Origin: Bifidobacterium stellenboschense
Lineage (GTDB): Bacteria; Actinomycetota; Actinomycetes; Actinomycetales; Bifidobacteriaceae
Length of the DNA stretch: 64,000 nt
Assembly: GCF_000741785.1 (NCBI RefSeq)
Contig: NZ_JGZP01000015.1
Coordinates: 29,116 to 93,115 of the forward strand
Direction of reading: 5' to 3'
Each line of letters starts with the position of its first letter. The first letter of the stretch is position 1. The translations under genes were made by a program, and so were the position numbers. Shown piece after piece: positions 43,295 through 52,902 of the stretch. The notes beneath the pieces were generated by a model, which saw only the letters and a list, made by a program, of their open reading frames with translations, ran no database searches and had not been told where the DNA came from.

Positions 43295-44410
43295 ATGGCT
43301 TCAAGCGCCACGAAACGGTATGGAATCCTGACCATCAACGACACCGCGAGCAATTACGGCAATCGTCTTCAGAACTACGCGTTGGAGACGTTGCTGTCCG
43401 GCTACGGCACGGCGACGACGATCCAGCATTATCTGGATGCGGCGGACGGTGGTTCTCTTGCGAAGATCAGCGCGCGCAGGAACCTGTCGGAAGTGAAGAA
43501 GGCGGTGCTGGGGCATGTGCCGAATCCCGCCAATCTGGAATACCGGCGACGGTGGGAGGAACTCAAATTCACCGCGAAGTACATTGGCAAATCGCCGGTG
43601 ACAATCTCGCAGGCCAAGGGGCTTTCCCCCAATGGAAGGGATCTCGACAAGATCGTACTCGGCTCCGATCAGGTGTGGAACGACCGTCACCTGTCCCAAG
43701 CGGATCTGAAGATTCGTCTGGGTATGTTCGCCCCGTCCGAACGGGTGATGTCGTATGCGGCCAGCTTCGGCGTCGATCGTGTCAGGGAGGAGAACGAGGG
43801 CATCTTCCGCCTGGCATTGGAACGCATGTCGATGATTGGCGTGCGTGAATTCCGTGCGAAGGAACTGGTGGAGGAATTGTCCGGCAGGAAAGCCACCGTG
43901 GTGCTTGACCCGACGTTGATGGTTCCCGCCGAACAGTGGCGGACGATCACGCGCGGCTTCGTGCCCCAGGGTGAGCGCTATGTGCTCACATACTTCCTGG
44001 GAGGCATCTCCAAGGAGCGTGGCGCCGCCATCGAGGCGTTCGCCAAGGCGCACGGTTGCACGGTGCGCAGGATATTGGATCCGTCCGATCCCGGGACGTA
44101 TATCGCCGGACCGCAGGATTTCGTCGAACTGTTCTCCAAGGCCGCGTATGTGTGCACCGACTCCTATCACGCCTGCTGCTTCTCGTTGCTGTTCGACAAG
44201 CCGTTCCGCGTATTCGCGCGCGAAGGCATCAAGCGGAACGACAAGATGAACTCGCGTATGGAGACGCTGTTCCGCCTGTTCGATCTCGATGCGTCCATCG
44301 AGGGCGGAGCGGATGTGACGATGCCGGGACTCGACTATGCGCGTATCGGCGTCGAGCTGGCCCGGCAGCGCACCATCTCCCGTGCATGGCTGGAGCAGGC
44401 GCTTCGCTGA
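43295..44410 (+). CDS. Polysaccharide pyruvyl transferase family protein
   Basis: This 371-aa protein begins YGILTINDTASNYGNRLQNYAL, followed by KIVLGSDQVWND, VVLDPTLM and VCTDSYHACCFSLLFDKPF, the signatures of the family. Members transfer pyruvate from phosphoenolpyruvate to form pyruvylated ketals on exopolysaccharide sugars. GTAAGGAAAG precedes the start. It begins a short plus-strand group with the ThDP enzyme and the flippase. Confidence 0.9.
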   Translation: MASSATKRYGILTINDTASNYGNRLQNYALETLLSGYGTATTIQHYLDAADGGSLAKISARRNLSEVKKAVLGHVPNPANLEYRRRWEELKFTAKYIGKSPVTISQAKGLSPNGRDLDKIVLGSDQVWNDRHLSQADLKIRLGMFAPSERVMSYAASFGVDRVREENEGIFRLALERMSMIGVREFRAKELVEELSGRKATVVLDPTLMVPAEQWRTITRGFVPQGERYVLTYFLGGISKERGAAIEAFAKAHGCTVRRILDPSDPGTYIAGPQDFVELFSKAAYVCTDSYHACCFSLLFDKPFRVFAREGIKRNDKMNSRMETLFRLFDLDASIEGGADVTMPGLDYARIGVELARQRTISRAWLEQALR

Positions 44411-44485
44411 TGACGATGCGCGAGGCAAGCGCCTTCCGGCACGAGCAATAAGACATTTCGTTTGGCAGAGACGGAGGAAACGACA

Positions 44486-46282
44486 ATGGTCCGATATACG
44501 GATGAAAGAAACGCGCAGATTCTGATTGCGCTCCTGAAGGAATACGGGATCCGGAAGGTGATTCTCTCGCCGGGAACCACCAATATCCCGATGTCTGGCA
44601 GCATCCAGAACGACCCGTATTTCGAGACGTATTCCGCCTACGATGAGCGTTCCGCGGCATATATGGCCTGCGGTCTTGCCAATGAATCGGGCGAACCTGT
44701 GGTGCTCTCATGCACTGGCGCCACTGCTTCCCGCAACTATATGCCGGGATTGACCGAAGCCTATTACCGAAAGCTTCCGGTTCTGGCGGTTACTTCAATG
44801 AATTCTTCCCGGAACGTCGGCAACCTCACTGAGCAGACTCTGGATCGTTCTCAGATTCCGCATGACATCGCCAAGTATTCGGTGAATCTCGACCCCGTGA
44901 ATAATGATGCCGATGCTTCCTATGCGGAACTGCTGGTCAACCGTGCCCTTTCCGAATTGTCATGTAATGGTGGCGGTCCCGTTCATATCCAGTTGATCAG
45001 CAATTATGCAGCGACGTTCACCACTACCACACTTCCGTCGGTGCGCAGGATCATGCGGTACACCATGGAGGACGAGTGGCCGCAATTGGATTCCAATAGC
45101 AGAATCGCGATTGTGATGGGAGCTGAGCGTGCCTATAGCAAACAGCAGGAGGCGGTGCTCGACGCTTTCGTGGAGCACCATAACGCCGTTGTCCTGACTA
45201 ACAATGTGAGTGGTTATCGAGGGAAGCATGCTGTCCGTGGCGCGCTTGCCTGTCAGCAGCTTGTGGAAGGTAATCCGAAAGCGCAGGAGCTGCTTCCGGA
45301 TCTTATCATTCACTTGGGGGAACAAAGCAGTTCGTATGAGATCATGGGTTATCTGGATGGCAAACCGATTAAGGTATGGCGCGTATCCGATGATGGTGAA
45401 TTCAGGAGACGATTCAAGCGGCTTGATGCGGTGTTCCAGTGCTCCAAGGAAACCTTCTTTGAGCATTATTCTCAGGGCGATAGCTTCTCGGATAATTCGT
45501 ATGAGCTTTCGTGGAGACAATACGATGAGAGACTGCGTAAGACGATTCCGGACTTTCCTTTCTCGAATTTGTGGATTGGCAAGCAAATGTCCGGTAAGAT
45601 ACCATCGAATAGCGTCGTCCATTTCGGTATTCTGAACTCGGCACGGTCATGGAATAACTTCGAATTTGATTCTTCCGTTGAGACGGCTTGCAATGTCGGC
45701 GGTTTTGGTATCGATGGGGCATTATCCACACTCATTGGCGCAAGCCTTGCTCATCCCGATAGACTGCATTTCGTGGTACTGGGAGACCTCGCGTTCTTCT
45801 ATGATATGAACTCGCTTGGCAATCGTTACGTGGGACGAAATGTCCGAGTTTTGCTCGTCAATAACAATGTCGGTGCGGAATTCAAGGTATCCACCCACAT
45901 CGGCTCCCAGTTCGGCGAACAGACCGATGATTTCATCGCCGCAGGGCGGCATAACATCGATCATTTCGAGGATCGTCTCACCCGAGGCAAGCCAGGACAT
46001 GGTCCGTCGCCGGCGCAGGCGTGGGCCGAGTCGCTCGGATTCCGCTACCTGTCGGCCGGAAGCAAGGAGGAGTTCCTCGCCGTGAGCGACGAGTTCCTTG
46101 CCGAGGACGGTGACCGCCCGATTCTGTTCGAGTGCTTCACCACGGCGGCGGACGAGGACGCCGCGCATGAGATGGTGCTGCATATCGACAATACGCGCAC
46201 CCTGAAGGGGGGGGCGAAGCAGGCGCTGAAGAAGGTGCTCCCCACGAACGCGCTGCGTCAGTTGAAGAAGGCCATCAAGTAG
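44486..46282 (+). CDS. MenD-like thiamine diphosphate enzyme in the EPS cluster
   Basis: 598 aa from the ATG at 44486 (GGAGG eight bases upstream); a TTG at 44462 is less likely. The N-terminal Pyr domain has KVILSPGTTN and catalytic glutamate E54 in YDERSAAYMACG. The C-terminal PP domain has VVLGDLAFFYDMNSL (G433, D434) followed after the usual spacing by LLVNNN, the cofactor motif. It resembles MenD and acetolactate synthase-type decarboxylases. The reaction is unknown; making a branched or pyruvate-derived sugar group is one possibility, given the adjacent pyruvyltransferase. The central part is AT-rich relative to neighbours, suggesting transfer. Confidence 0.82.
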   Translation: MVRYTDERNAQILIALLKEYGIRKVILSPGTTNIPMSGSIQNDPYFETYSAYDERSAAYMACGLANESGEPVVLSCTGATASRNYMPGLTEAYYRKLPVLAVTSMNSSRNVGNLTEQTLDRSQIPHDIAKYSVNLDPVNNDADASYAELLVNRALSELSCNGGGPVHIQLISNYAATFTTTTLPSVRRIMRYTMEDEWPQLDSNSRIAIVMGAERAYSKQQEAVLDAFVEHHNAVVLTNNVSGYRGKHAVRGALACQQLVEGNPKAQELLPDLIIHLGEQSSSYEIMGYLDGKPIKVWRVSDDGEFRRRFKRLDAVFQCSKETFFEHYSQGDSFSDNSYELSWRQYDERLRKTIPDFPFSNLWIGKQMSGKIPSNSVVHFGILNSARSWNNFEFDSSVETACNVGGFGIDGALSTLIGASLAHPDRLHFVVLGDLAFFYDMNSLGNRYVGRNVRVLLVNNNVGAEFKVSTHIGSQFGEQTDDFIAAGRHNIDHFEDRLTRGKPGHGPSPAQAWAESLGFRYLSAGSKEEFLAVSDEFLAEDGDRPILFECFTTAADEDAAHEMVLHIDNTRTLKGGAKQALKKVLPTNALRQLKKAIK

Positions 46283-46287
46283 CCGAT

Positions 46288-47808
46288 ATGGGTGAGAAGA
46301 AACGATTGGCCGTGAACATGGCGGCCACGGCCATCGCCTTCGCGGTGCAGTTCGGCGTCAATTTCTTCCTGACGCCGTACATCGTCGGCACGCTGGGGAC
46401 GACCGCCTACGGGTTCGTGCCGTTGATCAACAACATCATCGGCTACACGACGATCCTCACCACCGCGCTGAACTCCATGGCGAGCCGGTACATCGCCCTG
46501 GCATACAACCGTGATGACATGGACAAGGCGAACATGTACTTCAAGTCGGTGTTCATCGCCAACTCGCTGCTCGCCGTCGTACTGGCGGTGCCGGGATTCC
46601 TGTTCTCCGCGTTCCCGCAGTGGATCATGAACGTGCCGGCGAACCTGCTGGACGATGTACGGTGGGCGTTCCTCTTCTCCATGCTGGGAGCGGAGATCTC
46701 GCTCGTGCTATCGGTGTTCGGCTGCGTCTACTATGTGCGCAACCGGTTGGAGAAATCCTCCCTGAGGAACATCGAATCTAACCTGTTGCGTGCGGCGGTC
46801 CTGATCGGCCTGTTCGCGGCGCTCCAGCCGAAGATCTACTACATCACCGCCACGATGCTGATCGTCACCGTATACAATTGCGTGGCGAACATCCATTACA
46901 CGAGGACGTTGACGCCGGAACTCGGTGTGCGTAAAGGTCGGTTCAGCGGCAAGGCGGTCAAGGAGCTGCTGTCGTCCGGCGTGTGGAACTCCATCGACTC
47001 ACTCAGCTATACGCTGCTCGTCACGTTGAGCCTGTACTTGGCGAATCTATTCGTCGGTCCGCAGGTCGGAGGCGAGTATTCGCTGGCGAAGATGGTTCCC
47101 AGCGTGCTTGTGTCGTTGGGCAGCACCATGGTCGGTGTATTTGCGCCGCAGCTCATGCAGTATTATGCCAAGGACCGGCAGGAGGACTTCCACCGGTTCA
47201 TGGCGTTCTCCCTCAAGACAACGGCGGCCATGTACACGTTGCCGGTCGGTTTCCTGATCGTCTTCGGTACGTCGTTCTTCGATTTGTGGGTTCCCGGCCA
47301 GAACGTGGGGTTCCTGCAATGGATGTCCGTGCTGACGCTGATTCCCACCCTGTTCTCCTGCGGCGGCATGGTGCTGAACAACGTGTTCATCGTCACGAGC
47401 AAGCTCAAAGTGCCTGCCTTGGCGTTCCTCGTGTGCGGCATGCTGAACATCGTCATCGTCATTCCGTTGCTCGCATGGACCGATGCGGGCATTTGGGCGA
47501 TCATCCTCGTGCAGGCGATACTCGACACCCTCAAGAATTTCCTGTTCCTGCCGTGGTACGCGGCGAGATGCCTGGACTACTCGTTCCCGCGCATGTTCTG
47601 GACGTTGACCCGCAGCACGCTGTGCCTGATTCCCGTGGTGATCATCTGCATGGCGTATGAGCAGATCTTCGCGGTGACGAGCTGGCTGGACTTCTTCATC
47701 GCGGCGGCGGTCTGCATGTCGGTCGCCTTGGCGGTGAATTGCCTCATCATGCTGAACAGGGAGGAACGCAAGCGGCTGCTCGGGTTCCTCCGCCGCAGGC
47801 GTGGGTGA
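46288..47808 (+). CDS. Wzx-type flippase (oligosaccharide transporter)
   Basis: 506 aa with about twelve to fourteen helices. It begins KKRLAVNMAATAIAFAVQFGVNFFLTPYIVGTLGT, the polysaccharide-exporter (MATE/MOP) signature. Such proteins flip lipid-linked repeat units across the membrane for polymerisation. It starts five bases after the ThDP enzyme, so it is co-transcribed with it. It is the only flippase seen in the window, consistent with a Wzx/Wzy-dependent pathway. Confidence 0.92.
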   Translation: MGEKKRLAVNMAATAIAFAVQFGVNFFLTPYIVGTLGTTAYGFVPLINNIIGYTTILTTALNSMASRYIALAYNRDDMDKANMYFKSVFIANSLLAVVLAVPGFLFSAFPQWIMNVPANLLDDVRWAFLFSMLGAEISLVLSVFGCVYYVRNRLEKSSLRNIESNLLRAAVLIGLFAALQPKIYYITATMLIVTVYNCVANIHYTRTLTPELGVRKGRFSGKAVKELLSSGVWNSIDSLSYTLLVTLSLYLANLFVGPQVGGEYSLAKMVPSVLVSLGSTMVGVFAPQLMQYYAKDRQEDFHRFMAFSLKTTAAMYTLPVGFLIVFGTSFFDLWVPGQNVGFLQWMSVLTLIPTLFSCGGMVLNNVFIVTSKLKVPALAFLVCGMLNIVIVIPLLAWTDAGIWAIILVQAILDTLKNFLFLPWYAARCLDYSFPRMFWTLTRSTLCLIPVVIICMAYEQIFAVTSWLDFFIAAAVCMSVALAVNCLIMLNREERKRLLGFLRRRRG

Positions 47809-47828
47809 AGTCGGCGGATCGGCTGTCC

Positions 47829-48986
47829 TCACCCACGCCTGACCGCGGTCTTCTCCAGATAGAAGCGTTCCACGGAACGTGCGACATCGACCATGTCGAA
47901 TCCCGCCTCCCGCAGCTGTGCTGAATGGTCGGTGCGTGGCACGGACGCCAGCATGTCGCGCAGCTGGGCGGCCCACGCCTTTGCTCCGTCATCCAGATTC
48001 CTGAACGTGACAAGATCCACGGTATTCGCCGTGGCGGTCATATTGGTCGAGGCGAGGCAGGGGAGGCCGGAACACTGCGCCTCCTGCAGCACGACGGGGA
48101 ATCCCTCATGCAGGGAGGGCAGCATGAAGGCGTCCATGGCCTGATAGTACGGTGCGACGTCCTTGTGGTTCCCTCCGAGCATCTTCACATGTTCGGTGAG
48201 GTGCCGTTCGGCGATGTGCTGCATGACTTGGTCGCGTAGTATGCCATCGCCGACGACGACGAGTGCGGAATCGGGATTCAGGGCATGATATTCGGCGAAC
48301 ACGTCGATGAGGAACAGGGGATTCTTCTCCTCCTTCAACCGGCCGCAATACCCGATGACCGTGGTGTTTCCGCCGATTCCCCATTCGGTGCGGATCGAGT
48401 CGCGCGTCGCCGCGTCGAAGGCGAAGTGCTTGGTGTCGATGCCGTTCCTGACCCACGTGTAGGGCTTGCCCGGGAACATGAATTCCGCCGCCGTGTCGGA
48501 GCAGGCGAAATAGTCGGTGACGGCGGTGTCGATCTCGTGGTTGGCGATCATCGTATGCAGTCCGGCCTTCAACCGATGCAACGCCGATTGGCCGGCAACG
48601 AAATCGAGGCTGCCGCCGTTATGCGAATGCAGGATCCTCAGCGGTACGCCGGCCTTTTTGGCCACGGCGAGCGGTGTGGCATAGGGGAAGTTCGCGTGGA
48701 CATGCACACCGGCGATCTCCGGATGGGCACGGTAGAATTCCAGCAAGTCCCTGTTCGCTCCGAACGGTTTCTCCGAGGCCGTGTACATCACCCGGTGAAT
48801 GTGGCCTCCCATGGCGAGGATCTCGTCCTCGAAGGCGAGAGGCGGTGCAGCGTGGTTGGCGAGAAAATCGAATTGCACCTTTGACCGGTCGATGTTCCGG
48901 TAGAGGTTCATCATGAATGTTTCGATGCCGCCAAGACCGGACAGCATTCCCCATTGCAGGATTCGAACAGGTGCGGTAGAGGACAT
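47829..48986 (-). CDS. Glycosyltransferase family 4
   Basis: 385 aa from the ATG at 48986 (AAAGG upstream); an in-frame start at 49001 is possible. Motifs are RILQWGMLSGLGGIETFMMN near the start, GYCGRLKEEKNP and the EX7E motif LHEGFPVVLQEAQCSGLP. It resembles the GT part of the 35271 fusion and probably adds a sugar in the same pathway. It converges on the flippase with 20 bases between and is downstream of the DUF6625 gene. Confidence 0.9.
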   Translation of the reverse strand: MSSTAPVRILQWGMLSGLGGIETFMMNLYRNIDRSKVQFDFLANHAAPPLAFEDEILAMGGHIHRVMYTASEKPFGANRDLLEFYRAHPEIAGVHVHANFPYATPLAVAKKAGVPLRILHSHNGGSLDFVAGQSALHRLKAGLHTMIANHEIDTAVTDYFACSDTAAEFMFPGKPYTWVRNGIDTKHFAFDAATRDSIRTEWGIGGNTTVIGYCGRLKEEKNPLFLIDVFAEYHALNPDSALVVVGDGILRDQVMQHIAERHLTEHVKMLGGNHKDVAPYYQAMDAFMLPSLHEGFPVVLQEAQCSGLPCLASTNMTATANTVDLVTFRNLDDGAKAWAAQLRDMLASVPRTDHSAQLREAGFDMVDVARSVERFYLEKTAVRRG

Positions 48987-49013
48987 GAAAGAGCCTTTCA
49001 CATAATCAATTGC

Positions 49014-49997
49014 TTATTTGTGGAAGAGCTTGCGCCTGATGCGACGATACTGGAATTTGAAATCGCCGATGAGAATCGTTCTCCGATGATTGGTGCGGTG
49101 CTTCCACTTGATGGTTCTGAAATTGTCTTTGGTTACGTTATCGACCGGAAGGACGGTGAACAGGCCAGGCAGAATCTGGATTACCGTATCCCCCCTCTTG
49201 CGGGTCAGTGTGGAATCGACGTCCATATGGCGACGTTGCAGATGCATGTACATGAGCTCGCGTGTTCGGAACTCGCCAAGACGATAATATGAACGGCTCA
49301 GCACACCATCCTTCCATGTATAGACCGCACGCATCGGACGCTCCGTCATGTAGGTGTCCAACGCCGCATCGTAATGGGTCAGCCGGAATATGCCGCTGCG
49401 GGAGTCGGTGTTCGCGGACAGGTCGTATTTGAAGATGGGAAGGCCGTTCTGGTCGAAGATGCGGTTCACGTTCGTCGGCAGATAGCTTTCGTCGAACGTG
49501 AACGCCCGATTCTCCGTGAGGACCGTGCGGTATATCGGTTCGCCGTTCAACGGCAGCATGAACGCCTTGTTGGCGGCATCGTCGTTCTTGTAGATGGAGC
49601 AGTGCCCCTGCGCGAAGATCTTCTCGTACCGGTCCAACATATCGTCGGTGATGAAATCGCTGAGCCTGCCGAAGATCAGGTCGCAGTCGCAGTGTCCCCA
49701 GTGGGAGTAATCGGTCAGATAATCGGAGAAGAGAAGCCCGTACGTCGGCCTGTAGTCGCAGAGCTTATAGGGCTTTTCCAGACTGATGGGGAAGTCGAAG
49801 CATCGTTGTGCGCGTTCCTGCATATCCCCGAACGTCTCATAGTGGACATGCACGTTATCCGGGTAGTCGTAATCCGTGCGGTCATCGGTGAAGATGAGCC
49901 AGTCATAGTCCGGGTTATTACCGCAACTGTCCAGAAAAAGCTGGAAATAGTTGGGGAACCTGCCGTAGTAGGGAATGACGAACGCGCACTTCTTCAT
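49014..49997 (-). CDS. DUF6625 family protein, probable glycosyltransferase
   Basis: This 327-aa protein begins KKCAFVIPYYGRFPNYFQLF and has WLIFTDDRTD and a HCDCDLIFG segment, whose D-x-D could bind a metal-nucleotide sugar as in GT-A enzymes. DUF6625 genes are common in polysaccharide clusters and are thought to be glycosyltransferases, without proof. It is 27 bases upstream of the GT4 gene and about 80 bases downstream of the acyltransferase gene on the same strand, suggesting a transcription unit. Confidence 0.8.
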   Translation of the reverse strand: MKKCAFVIPYYGRFPNYFQLFLDSCGNNPDYDWLIFTDDRTDYDYPDNVHVHYETFGDMQERAQRCFDFPISLEKPYKLCDYRPTYGLLFSDYLTDYSHWGHCDCDLIFGRLSDFITDDMLDRYEKIFAQGHCSIYKNDDAANKAFMLPLNGEPIYRTVLTENRAFTFDESYLPTNVNRIFDQNGLPIFKYDLSANTDSRSGIFRLTHYDAALDTYMTERPMRAVYTWKDGVLSRSYYRLGEFRTRELMYMHLQRRHMDVDSTLTRKRGDTVIQILPGLFTVLPVDNVTKDNFRTIKWKHRTNHRRTILIGDFKFQYRRIRRKLFHK

Positions 49998-50079
49998 TGT
50001 GAAGGTCCTTTCTCTCGCTATCGGTGTCTCATTCTATGCGGGAACGGAGGACGGAACGAGATGGAGTGTGTCTGCGCGG

Positions 50080-51147
50080 TCAGGGACGGAAGAACAATCT
50101 GTCGAACCATGCTCCCGGATTCCGGTCGACGGTCACGCGGAACAGCGCCTGACGAATCAGATCGATACCGATGCACACCGCGCATAGGCCGATGCTCACG
50201 AGCAGGATAACGGCGATTGGCACTGGCATGCCGGTGATACGGTGGAGCGGGAACAGCTTCGTCCAGAGGAGAAGCTCGGCTTCCGGTGTATCCGTGATCA
50301 GATAGATGGCGAATGTTCCTGAGGCCATGCGGTCGATAATCGGCCAATGATGTGGAGTAAGCCGGTCGACGCCAAGGAAGATGACGAAGGACAGGACGAT
50401 GACAGGAAGACTTTGCCAATCCTGCATGGGCGTCCAAAGACGACCGGCTATGCGGACGTCCATGCGCAAGACGTATAGGAGGATGGGCAATGCCAGTGAC
50501 AGCGCTCCTGAGACCAGTAGGGCGTAGGGTCTGGGCCGTTGCATCCCTATGCCGTACCAGCGGATGTGGCAGGTGAGGGTGGTCAATACGAGCAATCCCA
50601 TGATGTCGGAGGAATCCTTCAAGGCCCAGCCGACATACGGCAGATACTGCACGAACCCGAAGAACACAGCCAGAAAGACGGCGAGTACGCCATGCTCGCG
50701 TGCCGGCAGCGCCTTCAGCACGGTAACGAGGAACGGCAGCGCGAGCATGAGCAGCACGTAGTCGCTGACGAACCACCATTCACCCGTGATCACGGGAAAG
50801 AAACGGGCGGCGAATGTCGTGGGCGAGAAGGTCCCCAGCATCGGGGCGTAGACGAGATAACACAGCACGCTGTAGAACAGAATCTCACGTTCCAGAATCC
50901 ATACCCGGCGGCATGAACCCCTGAACGTGAGTTGACGGTCCGCGAGGAACCAGATGCTGATGATGAAGAACAGGCAGACCGCCGTCTTGCCGACCAGTAT
51001 GCTTGCAAAGTCAAGAAGGATACGATTCGGAGCACTACCGATTACGTTGAGGTCATCGGCATTATGCACGATGGCATGATGTGACACGATGGCCACCATG
51101 GCCAGCAAACGCAATACTTCGATATTCGAGTTGCGGTGTCGTGTCAC
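50080..51147 (-). CDS. Acyltransferase 3 family membrane protein
   Basis: 355 aa with about ten helices and the start NSNIEVLRLLAMVAIVSHHAI, whose His residues match the family active site; RRVWILEREILFYS follows. It is related to the protein at 39921, including WILEREx(2)FxS, but is clearly diverged. It is likely to acylate the polymer or its precursor. It is first in the minus-strand group with DUF6625 and the GT4. Confidence 0.88.
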   Translation of the reverse strand: MTRHRNSNIEVLRLLAMVAIVSHHAIVHNADDLNVIGSAPNRILLDFASILVGKTAVCLFFIISIWFLADRQLTFRGSCRRVWILEREILFYSVLCYLVYAPMLGTFSPTTFAARFFPVITGEWWFVSDYVLLMLALPFLVTVLKALPAREHGVLAVFLAVFFGFVQYLPYVGWALKDSSDIMGLLVLTTLTCHIRWYGIGMQRPRPYALLVSGALSLALPILLYVLRMDVRIAGRLWTPMQDWQSLPVIVLSFVIFLGVDRLTPHHWPIIDRMASGTFAIYLITDTPEAELLLWTKLFPLHRITGMPVPIAVILLVSIGLCAVCIGIDLIRQALFRVTVDRNPGAWFDRLFFRP

Positions 51148-51484
51148 TTGACCCTTCTCCGTGTAACTATGTGGTAGGGGGATTGTGATGCATGCATATG
51201 GCGGTTCAGTGAACTGACGCTCCTTGGGTGAGGAGCGCGATGAGCGTATGCATTGGTATGTATGTGAATCGTCTTTTGCCGAGCGTCATATTACCACGAT
51301 TAAGACCACCGTATCTCCGCTCCCCAGGGCTTGCGTCCGATTCCGCACCAATCGTGAGCCGGATGAGCGGGTGCGGACCCGTCGCCCATAGGAACAGGAC
51401 GGGCGCGGGAAACGCGGGCGCCGCGCGTGCCGAATCGGCCATGTCGGCTAACGCGATACATGCTCGGGTATCTGGAAAGTCTAC
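51148..51484. other. Intergenic region without supported gene
   Basis: This stretch lies between the divergent acyltransferase and DUF4143 genes. A 78-codon frame on the minus strand (51206-51442) has poor start context and atypical composition, so it is not called. Promoters for the minus-strand group are expected at its left end. The recognisable promoter of the ATPase gene lies just to the right. Confidence 0.5.
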
Positions 51485-51513
51485 TTGACCAATATTTTTA
51501 ATATTGGTAAAAT
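51485..51513 (+). promoter_or_regulatory. Promoter with operator palindrome for the DUF4143 ATPase gene
   Basis: TTGACC (51485-51490) and TAAAAT (51508-51513) are separated by 17 bases, a near-consensus sigma-70 promoter. The palindrome ACCAATATT-TTT-AATATTGGT (51488-51508) fills the space between the two boxes, an ideal repressor site. A second half-site TTGCCAAT follows at 51519. GGAGGT (51529) and the GTG start (51541) complete the leader. Confidence 0.75.
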
Positions 51514-51540
51514 TATCTTGCCAATCATGGAGGTGGTGAC

Positions 51541-52902
51541 GTGAATCAGACTATCGTGGAGAAGCTCAGGGATTTCCGCATCGAGGATTTCCAGCCTATT
51601 TCGCCGCGCGAGCTGGATCTTGGTGTTCCGTTGCCTCCTAAGGCAGGCAATCTGGTGAAGGTAATCGTCGGCATGCGCAGAAGCGGTAAAAGCTATCGGC
51701 TGTTTCAGGAGATGGAGTTCCTGCATGCGTCCGGCATCGGCTGGAACCGCATCTGCTACTTCAATTTCGAAGACGATAGGCTAGGTGATATTACTCCCGC
51801 GACTGGTGACGAGGTGGTCGAAACGTTCCTCTCCATGCACCCGGAAGCCATGGTTGAAGGGGTGTATCTGTTCTTCGATGAACTCCAGGAGATGCAGGAC
51901 TGGGGAGGCTGGCTTCGACGCGTCGTCGATACCACAAAAGCCACGATCTACGTGACCGGATCGTCGTCGAAGATGTTGTCGAAGGAGATTTCCAGCGAGT
52001 TCCGAGGGCGTGCCTTGGACTTCGAATTGCTGCCGTTCTCCTTCCGCGAGTTTCTCCTCTCGAACGAAATAGTCGGAGCCGAGGTGCTGAATCGGAGCGA
52101 GGACGACGGCTATTCCACAAAAGAACGATTGATTCTGGCAAATGCGATGACCATGTACCTGAAGATCGGCGGTTTCCCCGCGGCTCAGGGTCTCCCCGTA
52201 CCCCAACGCGTGGCGTTGCTCCAATCCTATGTGCAACGCGTAGTGTTGCGAGACGTAATAGAACGTCACGACATCAGTCGTCCAAGAGTCGCCTCGACAT
52301 TCGCGAGACGCGTACTCGGTTGCAACGGCAAAACGCTGTCGGTTCGTCGAATCGAAAACGATATGAGGTCGATCGGTCTGAAGACCAGTCGGGAGCTACT
52401 GGGTGATTTGGCTGAGTATTTTGAAGACGCGTATCTGCTGTTTCTCGTGCGCGAGTTCTCCATGTCCCTGAAGGAGGGGACCACATCCATGCCGAAGGCC
52501 TATGCGATCGATCCGGGGTTGGCGGCGGCGTCGAGCATGGCAGGCGTCAAGGACGATGGCCAGAGGCTGGAGAACGCCGTGTACCTCGAACTGCGTCGCA
52601 GGACATTAGGCTTCCGCCGCGATGGCATATCATCATACCGGACAAAAACGCATGGGTATGAAATCGATTTCGTGATTGGCGATGTCCTCGAACAGGAACA
52701 ATTCGAACCGATTCAGGTCACAGTCCGAATGGATGATGCCAAGACGGCGGAACGTGAAACGCGGGCGCTCTGGGAACTTATGGAAGAGCGGAGTCTGAAC
52801 GAGGGCACCCTCATCACCGGCGAGGGAGAGGAACGTGAATACCGTAAGGGCGATGCCGTCATCAGGCAGATACCCGCTTGGAAATGGTTCCTGCTTCGTT
52901 AG
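51541..52902 (+). CDS. DUF4143-type AAA ATPase
   Basis: 453 aa. Walker A VGMRRSGKSYRLF (about residues 43-55), Walker B LFFDELQEM and the sensor VTGSSSKMLSKEIS are followed by FELLPFSFREFL, a hallmark of this prokaryotic ATPase family. The DUF4143 C-terminal domain carries NAVYLELRRR and YEIDFVIGD. Function is unknown; members are frequent, patchily distributed accessory genes. It starts at GTG with GGAGGT upstream and has a promoter with a built-in palindrome. Its 3' end overlaps the convergent polymerase-like gene by 41 bases. The 5' AT-richness marks it as acquired. Confidence 0.87.
   Translation: MNQTIVEKLRDFRIEDFQPISPRELDLGVPLPPKAGNLVKVIVGMRRSGKSYRLFQEMEFLHASGIGWNRICYFNFEDDRLGDITPATGDEVVETFLSMHPEAMVEGVYLFFDELQEMQDWGGWLRRVVDTTKATIYVTGSSSKMLSKEISSEFRGRALDFELLPFSFREFLLSNEIVGAEVLNRSEDDGYSTKERLILANAMTMYLKIGGFPAAQGLPVPQRVALLQSYVQRVVLRDVIERHDISRPRVASTFARRVLGCNGKTLSVRRIENDMRSIGLKTSRELLGDLAEYFEDAYLLFLVREFSMSLKEGTTSMPKAYAIDPGLAAASSMAGVKDDGQRLENAVYLELRRRTLGFRRDGISSYRTKTHGYEIDFVIGDVLEQEQFEPIQVTVRMDDAKTAERETRALWELMEERSLNEGTLITGEGEEREYRKGDAVIRQIPAWKWFLLR

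Noticed and set aside
51206..51442. 78-codon minus-strand frame between the acyltransferase and ATPase genes
   Set aside because: Poor start context, no conserved features and no operon link.
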